The notes: generated by a model not told the origin, from the sequence alone. A stretch of 64,000 nt of DNA from an uncultured Neomegalonema sp. (GCA_937995735.1 CALKIZ010000045.1:44464-108463); one strand, 5' to 3'; counted from the first letter of the stretch, positions 9,880 through 19,703 are shown. A program made the numbers and translations.

Positions 9880-9913
9880 GCAGTCTTCTCCGAAAACCCT
9901 GTCAGGACATCTC

Positions 9914-10147
9914 ATGAGCCTCATCACCCGCATTTCAGTTCACAGCTACATCTACGAGCTGGAGAATTTCGGCGCGAACATCATGACCTTCGAAAAAGGC
10001 GGGCGATTGCCGACCACCAAATTCGTCGTTGTCATTGAGACTGATGATGGTTTGCGCGGAGAATGCACGCCGCATTACATGGCGAACAAAATGACCTGCT
10101 CCCAAGCCAATGAAAAGCGCCGGGAATTCAAATTCCGGAATTTGTGA
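9914..10147 (+). pseudogene. Truncated mandelate racemase/muconate lactonizing enzyme N-terminus
   Basis: 77 codons. The first ~55 residues (MSLITRISVHSYIY..., TKFVVVIETDDGLRGECTP) match the N-terminal capping domain of enolase-superfamily enzymes of the mandelate racemase/muconate lactonizing group, normally about 350-400 aa. The catalytic TIM barrel is absent. After the GECTP segment the reading soon loses family character and ends in KRREFKFRNL. The sequence at the break contains GGAATTCAAATTCCGGAATTTG, a short self-complementary stretch that may mark a deletion end. Interpreted as the 5' remnant of a lost dehydratase or racemase gene downstream of the hydrolase. A functional small protein is unlikely. 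Confidence 0.7.
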
Positions 10148-10418
10148 ACAAGCTAGCGGCGTGCTACAAACGCGGATGGACAAATTTTAATTGTACACAA
10201 TTTTTTAACTTCACGGATTGCACATTACTTAAATCTCCAAATTAATTCCCGCCTTCGTGTCCGGATCAGGTAAAAGTGACTGCTCAAACGCAGCGGTGAC
10301 GCTGAATTATCTAATTTTAATAATGTTCGAGGTCACAGTACATTAATTGGAAACCTCTTTCGGCGAACTTACGTGAGGTGCACGTAGTAAAAGTATCGCG
10401 CGAAGGCTTCATAATTCG
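10148..10418. other. AT-rich gap after the pseudogene; upstream region of the large secreted protein
   Basis: No gene is recognisable. The AT-rich segment includes the near-palindrome AATTGT-ac-ACAATT (10189-10202) and TACGTG-aggtg-CACGTA (10370-10386), the latter about 33 bp before the start of the next gene. Either could be an operator or, for the second, a leader hairpin. The promoter of the secreted-protein gene must lie here. Confidence 0.4.
10370..10386. promoter_or_regulatory. Inverted repeat upstream of the DUF11 protein gene
   Basis: TACGTG-aggtg-CACGTA is a perfect 6-bp inverted repeat with a 5-nt spacer, 33 bp upstream of the ATG at 10419. Position and symmetry suit a regulator site or a leader stem. 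No cognate regulator is identifiable nearby. Confidence 0.3.
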
Positions 10419-13400
10419 ATGAGCTCCATCCAAACCATCTACCACATTGCAAGGTCTGGAGCGGCCTTCATACTCTATGCGCTCGCGCTGACTTTAGGCG
10501 CTATTTTCCCGGCACAGGCAGCAAATACGAATCTCGACATCTCGGAAGAGGTCTTTGGCACTAACACCGCAGCGCGCATCAACGCAGAACTACTCGACAA
10601 TGCGTATGGTCAGCAATTTCCGCTTGGCGCGGTTCGGCCTGACCTCTTCGAAGGTGGAAGCGGCTTGTCAGGGAGCAGGACCTTCTCTGGCGGCGGCGGC
10701 GGTAGTTACAGGGTCGACTGGCAGCTTGGCACAATTAATGATTCCGGGCCGGGCACGCCCACCTCGACGGTCTTTACAAACGCAACGGGCGGTTCACCTG
10801 TCTATAACAGAAACAGCAATATCCAAGGCCGCGCACCATCCCCGGACAGGACGGATACGCGGCTCTCAACAAGCGTGAATGACGCTGGTCTCAGCGCAGT
10901 CCGTTTCGATTTTTCAAGCAGCCCGACGCCGATTTCACAATTCGGTATCTTCGTTGGCGATCTGGAATCGCGTGCGAATAATGGCACGGAAGGTCGGGTA
11001 ATTCTTTATGATGCGGCAGGAAGTGTAATCGGCGATCATCCTATCCGCTACTCAGGCACAGTGGTTAGCTCCGGCGGCACAACAACATATACTTCGGTAG
11101 AACCGGTTGGCTCTCCTTCGGGGGCGCAGAACAACAATGCCGGCGACTGGGGCAATGACACGACAGCATTCCTTACAATCACGTCGGACATGCCTATTGC
11201 TGCGGCGGTGATACATGTCGGCGACGATGACCACACGACTAACAATACCGGAACCACCGAAGAAATGGGATTGGTCGGCTTTCAGGTTCCGTCGATCGGA
11301 ACACCTCGGGAGCTCGCATGTGATGGCACATTATTTCAGATTGCGAGCGCGAATTCGACGTTGAATGAGTTAACTTTCATAGCTTCCGGCACTGGTTTCG
11401 CCGCAAACCTTGTCAGTGTGGGGAGCGCAGGTCGGACAATCAATGCCGGTTGGGGGTATAACGAACTCGATAACTATATATATGGCGTGCGTTCAGGGAC
11501 GCGGGAACTCTGGCGGGTTGATGCAAATGGCATCTTTACACAGATCACCACACTTGATGACTCTTTTGGCAATGGCAGTTTCGTTGGCGACATTCTCCCT
11601 AACGGAACCATGATCTACCGGATCAATAATACAACTTGGCAGCTCGCCGACCTCAGCGATCCGACAAACCCGGTCAACCTTGGCAGAATCTCATTACCTT
11701 CGCCGGGCGTTAGTACAGCAGACTTTGCGCTTAATCCGGGCGATGGACATATCTATGGCATACATGGAGGCACGGATCAGATATTTTACGTCGATGTCAG
11801 CGGCGGCGCGGGATCGGCAACAGTTGTTACTTTCGGCCCTGCCGTTTACAGTGGGGGTTATGGTGCAATCTGGTTCGACATCGACAACCGTATGTACATA
11901 TACGACAACAATACGAACGAAATTTCGGTTGTTAATGTTGGTATAAACGGCAATGGCACAGGAAACTCAACGCTCCTGGCGGTCAACAGCACGGACGAGG
12001 GCGGCATCAATGATGGAGCGTATTGCCGGGGTCCGGCTCCCGTTCCACTCGGCAATATTTCAGGTGTCGTCTATAACGATGTCAACGGTTCTGACATCAG
12101 GGAAGCCTCAGAGGCGTCAGTGGGTGCAGGTGTTCTTGTGAGCGCGTATTTCGATAACGGGACACCCCTCGACACAAGTGATGACCGCTTCATCGGAACG
12201 ACGGAGACACTGGCCGACGGCACGTATCTGTTCGATGGACTTGCAACCATAGAAACCTACCGGATCGAGGTCGACCCGACTGATAGCGACTTGCCGCCGG
12301 GGGCAACCCTAGGCACATCGAACCCGTTAGTGAATGTGGCTGTTTCTGCAAATACGGTCACAACGGGTCAGGATTTTGGCTTTGATCCGGGAGTCGCTGA
12401 CCTGTCGCTGACAAAGACCGCCAATGTAACATCGGCGGCAGAAGGCGATACCGTCGTTTGGACAATCTCCATCACAAACGAAGGCAGTGGCGCGCCGGGA
12501 GGTGTGCGCGTCCTTGATTTAATTCCTAACAGCTTCGAATATATCTCAGATGATGCGCCGGCAGCTGGCGATAGCTATGATCCCAGTACCGGCGTTTGGG
12601 TTGTAGGTGAAATACTCGTCGGTGCGACGGAAACGCTCAACATCACCACACGCGCATTAGGCGCAGGAAATGAGACGAACTATGCTGAAATCATTTCAAG
12701 TTCTCTTCCCGACATTGACTCTGATTTCAATGTTGGCCGATTGACTGACGATTTGGGTGACAACCTACCTGATGATGACGAAGCCAGTTTTACAGTCAGA
12801 CTAGGCCCTATGGGTACAATCTTGGCCGGTCGCATCATCAACGACAATGGCGCGGGCAGCGGTACTGCGCATGACGCGATTGCCAACGGGACCGAAACAA
12901 CATTGCAAGCAGCTCAGGTTTCACTGTTTGATTCAACCGGAACTCTGATTGCGACACCCACTGTGCAAGTGGATGGAACATGGTCGCATACCCTCCCTCA
13001 AACCTTTACCGGCGAGATTCGGGTCAGTGCAGTGCCTCAGGGTGGATGGCTGTTGGTTTCTGAACAAACGACCGGTCTTCCAGCGACAACCAACGTGAAC
13101 CCCTATGACGGGACATTCAGCTTCACGCCGGTAATGGGAGAAAATTATACTTCCCTCGATATCGGAGTGGTGGCCGAACCAACCCTCACGCAGAACCAAG
13201 TGATCAGCATCGCGGCAGGACAAGCCGTGGAAGTGCCACATGTCTATACAGCGACGTCGACCGCCAGCGTCACCTTTGCCTATGTCGATACCTTATCAAA
13301 TCAGGCGAACGCATTCAGCGCAGCGCTATTCCAAGACCTCGGATGCAACGGAACCATAGATACACCGGTATCCGCACCAATCGTGGTGACCGAAGGCGCT

Positions 13401-13901
13401 CCCATTTGCCTGATCTCCCGCGTGTCTGCTTCGCCGGGAGCAGGCATCAACGCTCAACTGAACTATGGTTTGACCGCTACCACGCTGTTCACGAGCACGG
13501 CGGTATCGTCCATTGCCCGCAATGATGACATGATCCGCACAGGATCAGGGAGCGATGAGCTGACCCTGAGTAAGACTGTTCGTAACATCAGCAAAGGTAC
13601 TCCTGAAGGCACGACCAATAGCGGGGACATCGGCGACATTCTGGAATACCGGCTAACCTTCTCAAATCCTGGGGTTGCACCAATTGTCAATATCACAGTG
13701 AATGACCGGACCCCCGCCTATACCGCACTCAGCAACTCCATTCCGCCATCTGTTGTCGTCGCAGGCGGCATTACCTGCTCAGTAACCGATCCGGCGTCCA
13801 TGACTGCTGGATATGTTGGCGATCTTGAATGGACATGCCCGGGGACTTTCGCTCCCGGTCAAAGCGGATCACTGACATTTCAGGTAGAGATTTCTCCGTA
13901 A
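10419..13901 (+). CDS. Large secreted DUF11/SdrD-B-domain protein
   Basis: 1160 aa. A signal peptide (ALALTLGAIFPAQA, cleavage near 35) is followed by a Gly/Ser/Thr-rich region, then a beta-propeller-like segment resembling DUF6923 (GTLFQIASANSTLNELTFI, about 300-540). Next come an SdrD B-like/Cna-B fold near 545-645 (GNISGVVYNDVNG...DGTYLFDGL), a DUF11 repeat near 660-760 (LSLTKTANVTSAAEGDTVVWTISITN), further beta-sandwich material, and a second DUF11 repeat at about 1046-1160 (LTLSKTVRNISKG...) ending in TFQVEISP. These domains are typical of bacterial surface or released adhesin-like proteins. No LPXTG, PEP-CTERM, autotransporter barrel or other anchor is visible at the C-terminus, so it may be released or held noncovalently. 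It is monocistronic; function is not determinable. Confidence 0.85.
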   Translation: MSSIQTIYHIARSGAAFILYALALTLGAIFPAQAANTNLDISEEVFGTNTAARINAELLDNAYGQQFPLGAVRPDLFEGGSGLSGSRTFSGGGGGSYRVDWQLGTINDSGPGTPTSTVFTNATGGSPVYNRNSNIQGRAPSPDRTDTRLSTSVNDAGLSAVRFDFSSSPTPISQFGIFVGDLESRANNGTEGRVILYDAAGSVIGDHPIRYSGTVVSSGGTTTYTSVEPVGSPSGAQNNNAGDWGNDTTAFLTITSDMPIAAAVIHVGDDDHTTNNTGTTEEMGLVGFQVPSIGTPRELACDGTLFQIASANSTLNELTFIASGTGFAANLVSVGSAGRTINAGWGYNELDNYIYGVRSGTRELWRVDANGIFTQITTLDDSFGNGSFVGDILPNGTMIYRINNTTWQLADLSDPTNPVNLGRISLPSPGVSTADFALNPGDGHIYGIHGGTDQIFYVDVSGGAGSATVVTFGPAVYSGGYGAIWFDIDNRMYIYDNNTNEISVVNVGINGNGTGNSTLLAVNSTDEGGINDGAYCRGPAPVPLGNISGVVYNDVNGSDIREASEASVGAGVLVSAYFDNGTPLDTSDDRFIGTTETLADGTYLFDGLATIETYRIEVDPTDSDLPPGATLGTSNPLVNVAVSANTVTTGQDFGFDPGVADLSLTKTANVTSAAEGDTVVWTISITNEGSGAPGGVRVLDLIPNSFEYISDDAPAAGDSYDPSTGVWVVGEILVGATETLNITTRALGAGNETNYAEIISSSLPDIDSDFNVGRLTDDLGDNLPDDDEASFTVRLGPMGTILAGRIINDNGAGSGTAHDAIANGTETTLQAAQVSLFDSTGTLIATPTVQVDGTWSHTLPQTFTGEIRVSAVPQGGWLLVSEQTTGLPATTNVNPYDGTFSFTPVMGENYTSLDIGVVAEPTLTQNQVISIAAGQAVEVPHVYTATSTASVTFAYVDTLSNQANAFSAALFQDLGCNGTIDTPVSAPIVVTEGAPICLISRVSASPGAGINAQLNYGLTATTLFTSTAVSSIARNDDMIRTGSGSDELTLSKTVRNISKGTPEGTTNSGDIGDILEYRLTFSNPGVAPIVNITVNDRTPAYTALSNSIPPSVVVAGGITCSVTDPASMTAGYVGDLEWTCPGTFAPGQSGSLTFQVEISP

Positions 13902-14025
13902 ATATGGATAGCGTTTCGCGCGACACCTAGGGCCTTCTGAATTCTGTATGAGTCAAAGAGCATCAATATTCGCACATATTCTGGCGGGAATGTTGGTCCG
14001 AATAAAATTCAGAATGCTTTAAATC

Positions 14026-14061
14026 CACAAACCATTTGCCAAGTGGCAGATTGGTTTTGTG
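14026..14061. terminator. Hairpin between convergent genes
   Basis: CACAAACCA-tt-TGCCA-ag-TGGCA-ga-TTGGTTTTGTG forms a long stem with one bulge, 13 bp from the stop of the minus-strand saccharopine-dehydrogenase-like gene and 125 bp after the DUF11 gene. It probably serves as a bidirectional terminator. The T tract is weak on both sides. Confidence 0.5.
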
Positions 14062-14073
14062 TATTCTCTAACC

Positions 14074-15111
14074 TTAAGCTAGCGCCCTCGACCGCGCCGC
14101 CTCAAACGATGCCTTAGCGTTCCGCCATGCCGCACCATCAGGATACGCACGCAATGTCGGCAGCAGTTGCGCAGCGAAATCTCCCGACGCTTCGCGCGGC
14201 AACAGGGATGGCAGATTATCAATCGCTGTCACCCATTTCCCCTCGGCAACCTCAACAAAAGGCGCAGTCCAAGGGGTCGGTGCATCATAGATCGGCAAAG
14301 GATTAAAGTCGGAAAACGGATCGCAGGCGACATCGGCAATCATCGACAACCGCGCATCGGGCAAGTCTTCAGGCCGCACTAATAGCAAACCCGGCCCGGT
14401 CATTAAGACACAACTGACCAACAGATCATGAGCCAGCAACCCCTCGCGATCCAGCTCGGCTGTCTCTGCCTTGTCCCAACAGGTCGGCGCAATCCCGACA
14501 GAGGCGAGCATGTCATACGCGCCCTTCCCTGATCGTCCCAAAGCACCAACGATAACGGTTTTAGGCAGCGGGTCTGTTGCTAACGCGGCAATCTGCGCCA
14601 GAAAGCCATCACGACTATCTGCAGACTGGACCCCGGTAAAAGGTCCATCAATGCCTTTGCGTTTCGCAAGCCACCCCCAAAGCCCAATCGCTGCCCCAAG
14701 CCATCCCGCCCAATATCCAAACGCAGCAACACGCTCTCCGGTGTCTCGGGTCAAGTATTCAAGATCGTAGAGCGATCCACCACCATGAGAAAACCGCGCC
14801 AGCTCATCCCGCCAGCCCTGCTGCTCTTTATAGACATGCGCAAAATGAGCAAAGTGACCGCTTAAAATTGCGGGCGCAGCGGGCAGCTCTTTCACACCAA
14901 GGATCAGCGCGTCTGCAGGGGCTTCGGGCCATGCACCGGATGCAACCAATTCGCAGCCAACCTCTTTATAATCGGCGTCAGCAAACACACGCTTCTGACT
15001 CCGCTCAACCGTGATGGATGCCCCGCCCGCGATCAGTTCTGCTGCGCCTTTGGGTGTCAACGGCGTGCGGCGCTCTGTATCCCGCGCTTCATCCCGCAAC
15101 CAAATTTTCAT
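14074..15111 (-). CDS. Saccharopine dehydrogenase-like protein (alanine dehydrogenase/PNT fold)
   Basis: 345 aa from the ATG at 15111, which overlaps the purN stop by 4 nt (ATGA); the 15132 start in the ORF track would lie inside purN. The N-terminal [30 protein letters not shown] resembles the substrate domain of NAD+ L-lysine-forming saccharopine dehydrogenases (alanine dehydrogenase/transhydrogenase fold). A nucleotide-binding region follows (TVIVGALGRSGKGAYDMLASVG). Bacterial members are often annotated as saccharopine dehydrogenases without proof. The enzyme would interconvert saccharopine with lysine and 2-oxoglutarate. Being the last gene of a purM-purN unit is a link to purine synthesis by transcription only, as far as I can see. 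Confidence 0.8.
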   Translation of the reverse strand: MKIWLRDEARDTERRTPLTPKGAAELIAGGASITVERSQKRVFADADYKEVGCELVASGAWPEAPADALILGVKELPAAPAILSGHFAHFAHVYKEQQGWRDELARFSHGGGSLYDLEYLTRDTGERVAAFGYWAGWLGAAIGLWGWLAKRKGIDGPFTGVQSADSRDGFLAQIAALATDPLPKTVIVGALGRSGKGAYDMLASVGIAPTCWDKAETAELDREGLLAHDLLVSCVLMTGPGLLLVRPEDLPDARLSMIADVACDPFSDFNPLPIYDAPTPWTAPFVEVAEGKWVTAIDNLPSLLPREASGDFAAQLLPTLRAYPDGAAWRNAKASFEAARSRALA

Positions 15112-15749
15112 GAGGCAACCCCCGGATGGCAAACACTATCAGGGACAACACCTTCAGCCAGCAGCACACGTTCATCGACAACGGGCGCAGCACCACTTGC
15201 AACCAGTTTTAAGGCAATCGGATAAAGCTCATGCTCGGCTTTCAGCACCCGCGCCGCCAAAACATCCGGCGTATCTTGCGCCGCTACAGGAACCACAGCT
15301 TGCGCGATGATGGGGCCTTCATCCACCGGCGCGCGCACATAGTGAACCGTACAGCCATGCCAACGCACACCCTTTTCCAGCGCCCGCACATGAGTATCCA
15401 ATCCCGGAAAGGATGGCAGCAAAGACGGATGAATATTAATCAGCTTATCGTGCCATTTATCCACAAACCAGGGCGTCAGAACGCGCATATATCCAGCGTT
15501 ACAAACAAGCTCGACATCCGCCTCAACCAGCGCAGCATCCATAAGGCGCTCATGCGCTTCACGGTCCATGCCTTTATGAGAAATCGCGGCGGTCTTGATC
15601 CCGCGTTCAGCGGCCCATTCCAAACCTGCGGCACTCGGATCATTAGAAATCACCAGCGCGACATCAGCCGGGAAATCACTTGCCGCACATGCCGCGATGA
15701 GCGCTTGCATGTTAGAGCCGCGTCCAGAAATCTGGATACCAATCTTCAT
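15108..15749 (-). CDS. purN: Phosphoribosylglycinamide formyltransferase
   Basis: 213 aa. It transfers a formyl group from 10-formyl-tetrahydrofolate to GAR, the third step of de novo IMP synthesis. The N-terminus [17 protein letters not shown] is the phosphate-binding signature, and [13 protein letters not shown] contains the catalytic His, followed by [11 protein letters not shown] and DEGPIIAQ, all normal for PurN. The start overlaps the purM stop by 4 nt, and its own stop overlaps the next gene by 4 nt, so the three genes are translationally coupled. Length and motifs are intact. Cytoplasmic. Confidence 0.97.
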   Translation of the reverse strand: MKIGIQISGRGSNMQALIAACAASDFPADVALVISNDPSAAGLEWAAERGIKTAAISHKGMDREAHERLMDAALVEADVELVCNAGYMRVLTPWFVDKWHDKLINIHPSLLPSFPGLDTHVRALEKGVRWHGCTVHYVRAPVDEGPIIAQAVVPVAAQDTPDVLAARVLKAEHELYPIALKLVASGAAPVVDERVLLAEGVVPDSVCHPGVAS

Positions 15750-16792
15750 GGATAAACCACCGCGTCGCCATCCCGCGCAATGACCTCGCCAATACGAGAA
15801 ACTGTCTCGCCCTCGCCTTCAAGCGCCGAGCGCACTACCGCCTCAGCATCAGGGGAGACAACAACAACCATGCCGATGCCACAGTTAAACGCCCGCCGCA
15901 TCTCGGCCTCTTCGACACCGCCTTGTTCGGCAATCCAATCAAAGACCGCAGGCCGCTGCCAAGACGTCATATCAATGCGCGCGGCAAGATCATCGGAAAG
16001 AACACGCGGGATATTCTCGGTCAGCCCACCGCCGGTAATATGAGCAAAGCTCCGCACCCCATCACTCGCACGCATCGCCGCGAGGCAGGATTTTACGTAA
16101 ATTCTTGTTGGTGTGATCAGGCTTTCCGCGACTGTCCCTCCCCCAAACGGCGATGGCGCATCCCATGCCAAACCAGATTGCGCAACGATTTTGCGGATCA
16201 GCGAATACCCGTTTGAATGTGGTCCGGAAGAAGCCAAACCGAGCAGCACATCGCCAACCGCCGCCGCACGGGGCAGCACAGCATCGCGCTCAACTGCACC
16301 AACTGAAAATCCGGCAAGGTCATAATCGCCGGAGGCATACATTCCCGGCATTTCGGCTGTCTCGCCGCCGATCAAACCGCAACCGGCCTGACGACACCCC
16401 TCGGCGATCCCCTCAACAACCGCAGCGCCATGATCGACGCTCAGTTTTCCGGTTGCAAAATAATCCAAGAAAAACAGAGGTTCTGCCCCCTGCGCCAGCA
16501 AGTCATTCACGCACATTGCGACCAGATCAATGCCGACCGTGTTGTGAATACCGCTCTCAATCGCCACTTTCAGCTTGGTTCCAACACCATCGGTCGCCGC
16601 GACCATAATCGGGTCTTTAAAGCCAGCCGCTTTGAGATCAAAAAGCCCGCCAAATCCGCCAATCCCGCCCATCATTCCGGGGCGTGCGGTCGATTTCACC
16701 GCAGGCTTGATTGTCTCAACAAACGCATTACCGGCATCCACATCGACACCGGCATCACGATAGGTAAGCCCTGATTTGCTGTTCTCGGCCAT
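15746..16792 (-). CDS. purM: Phosphoribosylformylglycinamidine cyclo-ligase
   Basis: 348 aa from the ATG at 16792 ([17 protein letters not shown]), which has GGGGA six bases upstream. The ORF track's longer start adds nine unlikely residues. PurM closes FGAM to aminoimidazole ribonucleotide using ATP, step five of purine synthesis. Signature segments: [59 protein letters not shown] and [13 protein letters not shown]. Length matches the E. coli enzyme (345 aa). It is the first gene of the purM-purN-saccharopine-dehydrogenase-like unit and starts downstream of a hairpin that closes the M16 operon. Confidence 0.98.
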   Translation of the reverse strand: MAENSKSGLTYRDAGVDVDAGNAFVETIKPAVKSTARPGMMGGIGGFGGLFDLKAAGFKDPIMVAATDGVGTKLKVAIESGIHNTVGIDLVAMCVNDLLAQGAEPLFFLDYFATGKLSVDHGAAVVEGIAEGCRQAGCGLIGGETAEMPGMYASGDYDLAGFSVGAVERDAVLPRAAAVGDVLLGLASSGPHSNGYSLIRKIVAQSGLAWDAPSPFGGGTVAESLITPTRIYVKSCLAAMRASDGVRSFAHITGGGLTENIPRVLSDDLAARIDMTSWQRPAVFDWIAEQGGVEEAEMRRAFNCGIGMVVVVSPDAEAVVRSALEGEGETVSRIGEVIARDGDAVVYP

Positions 16793-16899
16793 ATCCATTC
16801 CCCGTTGACAGCGTAGCAAGACGCCATTGGAACACTAAGGGTGTGGCTATAGCACAGAGGCGGGTTTTGGAAGCCCGGTTTAAGCTGCCAAATGGAAGA

Positions 16900-16929
16900 T
16901 GCGCTCCCGGATTATTCACCGGGAGCGCA
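16900..16929 (-). terminator. Terminator-like hairpin after the M16 operon
   Basis: TGCGCTCCCGG-attattca-CCGGGAGCGCA is a perfect 11-bp stem 10 bp beyond the stop of the second M16 gene. On the minus strand it is followed by the moderately T-rich ATCTTCCATTT. It separates the envelope operon from purM. Confidence 0.65.
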
Positions 16930-16938
16930 GAATGTCAT

Positions 16939-18246
16939 TTACTCATCAAGATCGGTTGGGTTTCCAACGACGACGATGAATAAATCATCTGGTTTCAACA
17001 GGCGCTTTGCCACGCGGTCGACATCTTCTTTGGTCACCGCATTCACCAGATCGTTCCGGGTATCGATGTAATCAATACTAAGATCAGCCGCCTGCAATCC
17101 TGCAAGATAACGAGCAATCTTGGCGTTCGAGTCAAAGCGCAGCGCAAAAGCACCCGTCAGGAACTTTTTCGCCTTTTCCAGCTCTTCTTCGGTCACGCCT
17201 TCATTGGCCAGCCGCGCCCATTCCGCACGGATCAGGTCAATGGATTGCTTCACGCGCTCGTTCGCGGTCGCCACGCCGCCCATGTAAAGACCGGCACGAT
17301 CATACGGACTGAGATACGAATAGACGGAATACGCCAATCCGTTTTTCTCACGGACTTCCTCGTACAAACGAGAGTTAAACGATCCGCCACCAAAAATATG
17401 ATTCATCACATAAGCAATGATAAAATCATCATCACCGCGAAGAATACCTTCATGGCCCAGCATCACTGTGCTTTGTGGAATATCCGCCTGAATAAGATGG
17501 GTTCCGCTCACATTGCTCAGTTCAATCGGCGACCTGTCCAGCGCTTCACCCTCTGGCAAATCACCAAATGTCTTATCCAACAGCGGGCCGAGCGTGGCTG
17601 CGTCTATGTCACCAACGACACCAATCTTCATCCGTGATTTAGCGACCATGCGGCCATAAGTCTCAACCAGATTATCGCGGGTCAGCGCCTTGATGCTCTC
17701 AGGTGTTCCCTTTGTTGGTCGGCCATAGGTCGAACCGGGGAACATCTGCTTAAACCACTCTGTCGCGCCTTGAGTGTCAGGGTTGACCAAATCGGACTTC
17801 ATTCCTGAAAGAACCTGATCACGAACGCGATCAATTTGGCGCTGTTCAAAAGTCGGCTCGGTCAGCGCAATATGAAGCAGATCAAAGCTCTCATCCAAAT
17901 TAGCAGTCAACGCCCGCATTCCAACGGTGAAATCATCCCGCCCACTGCTAAAACCAATACGCGCAGACAGATCTTCTTTTCGCAGCGCAAAGCCCTGCGA
18001 ATCCATATCTCCCGCACCCTCTTCGATCAAACCAGCAGTGAGATAAGCAGCACCCTCTTGTCCCTCGGCATCGACATGCGCACCGCCTGCAAACATGATC
18101 TCAACCGCGACCATTGGAATGGCTTGTTCTTCAACCAGCCACGCTTCAATCCCACCGGGACTGATAACGCGCTGAATACGATTCTCTTCCGCATGAGCAA
18201 GCGGTGCAAAAAGCACGGCGGCAACAAAAGCAATCAGCGTTCTCAT
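16939..18246 (-). CDS. M16 peptidase family protein, non-catalytic partner
   Basis: 435 aa with a signal peptide (MRTLIAFVAAVLFAPLAHAEE). It has the M16 (pitrilysin/insulinase) double domain, including AAYLTAGLIEEGAGDM where the HxxEH zinc site should be, so it lacks the zinc ligands. The second domain keeps IFGGGSFNSRLYEEVREKNGLAYSVYSY, the family's Arg/Tyr substrate-binding region. Such proteins pair with a catalytic M16 subunit, as in mitochondrial processing peptidase and bacterial PqqF/YmxG pairs. The start overlaps the stop of the catalytic gene by 4 nt (ATGA), supporting an obligate heterodimer. It is probably periplasmic. Confidence 0.9.
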   Translation of the reverse strand: MRTLIAFVAAVLFAPLAHAEENRIQRVISPGGIEAWLVEEQAIPMVAVEIMFAGGAHVDAEGQEGAAYLTAGLIEEGAGDMDSQGFALRKEDLSARIGFSSGRDDFTVGMRALTANLDESFDLLHIALTEPTFEQRQIDRVRDQVLSGMKSDLVNPDTQGATEWFKQMFPGSTYGRPTKGTPESIKALTRDNLVETYGRMVAKSRMKIGVVGDIDAATLGPLLDKTFGDLPEGEALDRSPIELSNVSGTHLIQADIPQSTVMLGHEGILRGDDDFIIAYVMNHIFGGGSFNSRLYEEVREKNGLAYSVYSYLSPYDRAGLYMGGVATANERVKQSIDLIRAEWARLANEGVTEEELEKAKKFLTGAFALRFDSNAKIARYLAGLQAADLSIDYIDTRNDLVNAVTKEDVDRVAKRLLKPDDLFIVVVGNPTDLDE

Positions 18247-19583
18247 TCTGCAGCCTCCTTCTTCTCGGCATCCGGTCCTTTTAGAATCCCCGTCACCGAA
18301 CGTTTACGGTCAAGAACCCTGCGGGCAGCATTCATAACATCCTCGGCGGTGGTCGCTTCGACTCGGCCACGCCAGCCTTGAATATCCTCAATGCTCATTC
18401 CGATTGTCAGCGCAGCACCATATTCACGCGCCAGCGCACGTTGGCTGTCTTGCGAATAGATCTCATCCGCAATCAACGATTTCTTGGATCGTGCCAGTTC
18501 TTCTTCGGTGACACCATTCTCAAGCAAATCTTCCAACATCCAATCGACAGCACCTTCAATAGCCGCCAGTGATGTATCGCCTTTTGGTCCGGCATATACG
18601 ACGAACTCACCATGATCGCGTGCGAGACCGGAATAGTATGCTCCAGCATAGATCGCCATATCAGCATCCCGTGTGAGAACACGCTGCATCCGTCGTGTAG
18701 ACCCACCTCCAAGAATATCTGCAAGCAGGACCAAGCCTTCTGCCTCACCGGGTTTTGCCGTTATGTAGCTTGGCGCAAGGTATCCGCGCATAAACTGAGG
18801 CTGTGCAACACGGGGGTCCGTCATCGAAATGCGGCGCTCTGCAAGATGGGGCGGTTCCACACCGCGTATATGCTCCGGCAAATCAACCGATTCAATCTTA
18901 CCGTAATACTTTTTCGCCAATGCCTCGACTTCGACCGGATCGACATCACCAGCAACAACGAGGATTGCATTCTTCGGAGCATAGAACCGGGCATAGAATT
19001 CGAGAGCATCTTCTTTCGTCAGCGCTTCAACTTCCGCCTTCCAACCGATAACCGGCGTGCCGTAGGGGTGGCCCAGATAAAGCGCAGCAGAGAATTGCTC
19101 GCGAAACTTCGCAGACGGCACATTATCCGTTCGCGTCCGACGTTCTTCACCCACCACATCGCGCTCGGCCTGCCAATCATCATCACCAACGACAAGATTA
19201 CGCATCCGATCCGCTTCCATCTCCATCATCAACTCTAGGCGGTCGGCAGCGATATTCTGAAAGTAGCCGGTATAATCACGGGATGTGAAAGCGTTCTCAC
19301 GACCGCCATTCTCGGCAACAATCTCAGAAAACTTCCCATTTGGAAATTTCTCGGTTCCCTTGAACAGCAAATGCTCGAGATAGTGAGCAATACCTGTCTT
19401 TCCGGGCGTTTCGTCTGCTGACCCGACTTTATACCAGACCATGTGTGTGACGACAGGCGCACGGTGATCTTCGATCACCACACCGCGCATTCCATTATCG
19501 AGTTCAAAACTTGTAACTACAGGTTCAGCAAGCGCGGCTTGCGGAACCAGAGCAACTGCTAACACAGCAAAAAGTCGTCGCAT
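18243..19583 (-). CDS. M16 zinc metallopeptidase, catalytic subunit
   Basis: 446 aa with an N-terminal signal peptide (MRRLFAVLAVALVPQAALAEP). The inverted zinc motif HYLEH (His67, Glu70, His71) in AHYLEHLLFKGTEKFPNGKFSE is intact, with the downstream ENAFTSRDYTGYF and ELMMEMEADRM supplying the distal Glu. The C-terminal domain has LADILGGGSTRRMQRVL. It degrades or processes peptides in the periplasm, presumably with the adjacent inactive M16 partner. It lies downstream of lspA and bamF in an arrangement known in other alphaproteobacteria. A 191-bp gap before it contains a palindrome and could hold an extra promoter. Confidence 0.94.
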   Translation of the reverse strand: MRRLFAVLAVALVPQAALAEPVVTSFELDNGMRGVVIEDHRAPVVTHMVWYKVGSADETPGKTGIAHYLEHLLFKGTEKFPNGKFSEIVAENGGRENAFTSRDYTGYFQNIAADRLELMMEMEADRMRNLVVGDDDWQAERDVVGEERRTRTDNVPSAKFREQFSAALYLGHPYGTPVIGWKAEVEALTKEDALEFYARFYAPKNAILVVAGDVDPVEVEALAKKYYGKIESVDLPEHIRGVEPPHLAERRISMTDPRVAQPQFMRGYLAPSYITAKPGEAEGLVLLADILGGGSTRRMQRVLTRDADMAIYAGAYYSGLARDHGEFVVYAGPKGDTSLAAIEGAVDWMLEDLLENGVTEEELARSKKSLIADEIYSQDSQRALAREYGAALTIGMSIEDIQGWRGRVEATTAEDVMNAARRVLDRKRSVTGILKGPDAEKKEAAE

Positions 19584-19691
19584 CTAACCTCCGGAGATTG
19601 AATGTCGGGTGTCCTCGACATACCAAATATAACTCTCGCGTACAGAGGCCAATAATGCCTCGCGCGCAGCACATCACGATAGGGTCAGAGA

Positions 19692-19703
19692 GATGTTAAC
19701 ATC
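19692..19703. promoter_or_regulatory. Perfect palindrome GATGTTAACATC upstream of the M16 pair
   Basis: A 12-bp perfect palindrome lies in the 191-bp gap between bamF and the M16 genes, 109 bp upstream of the M16 start. Symmetry and position suggest an operator. There is no direct evidence for a regulator. Confidence 0.3.

Noticed and set aside
18612-19238. 208-aa plus-strand ORF
   Set aside because: Antisense shadow of the catalytic M16 gene, with no recognisable motif.
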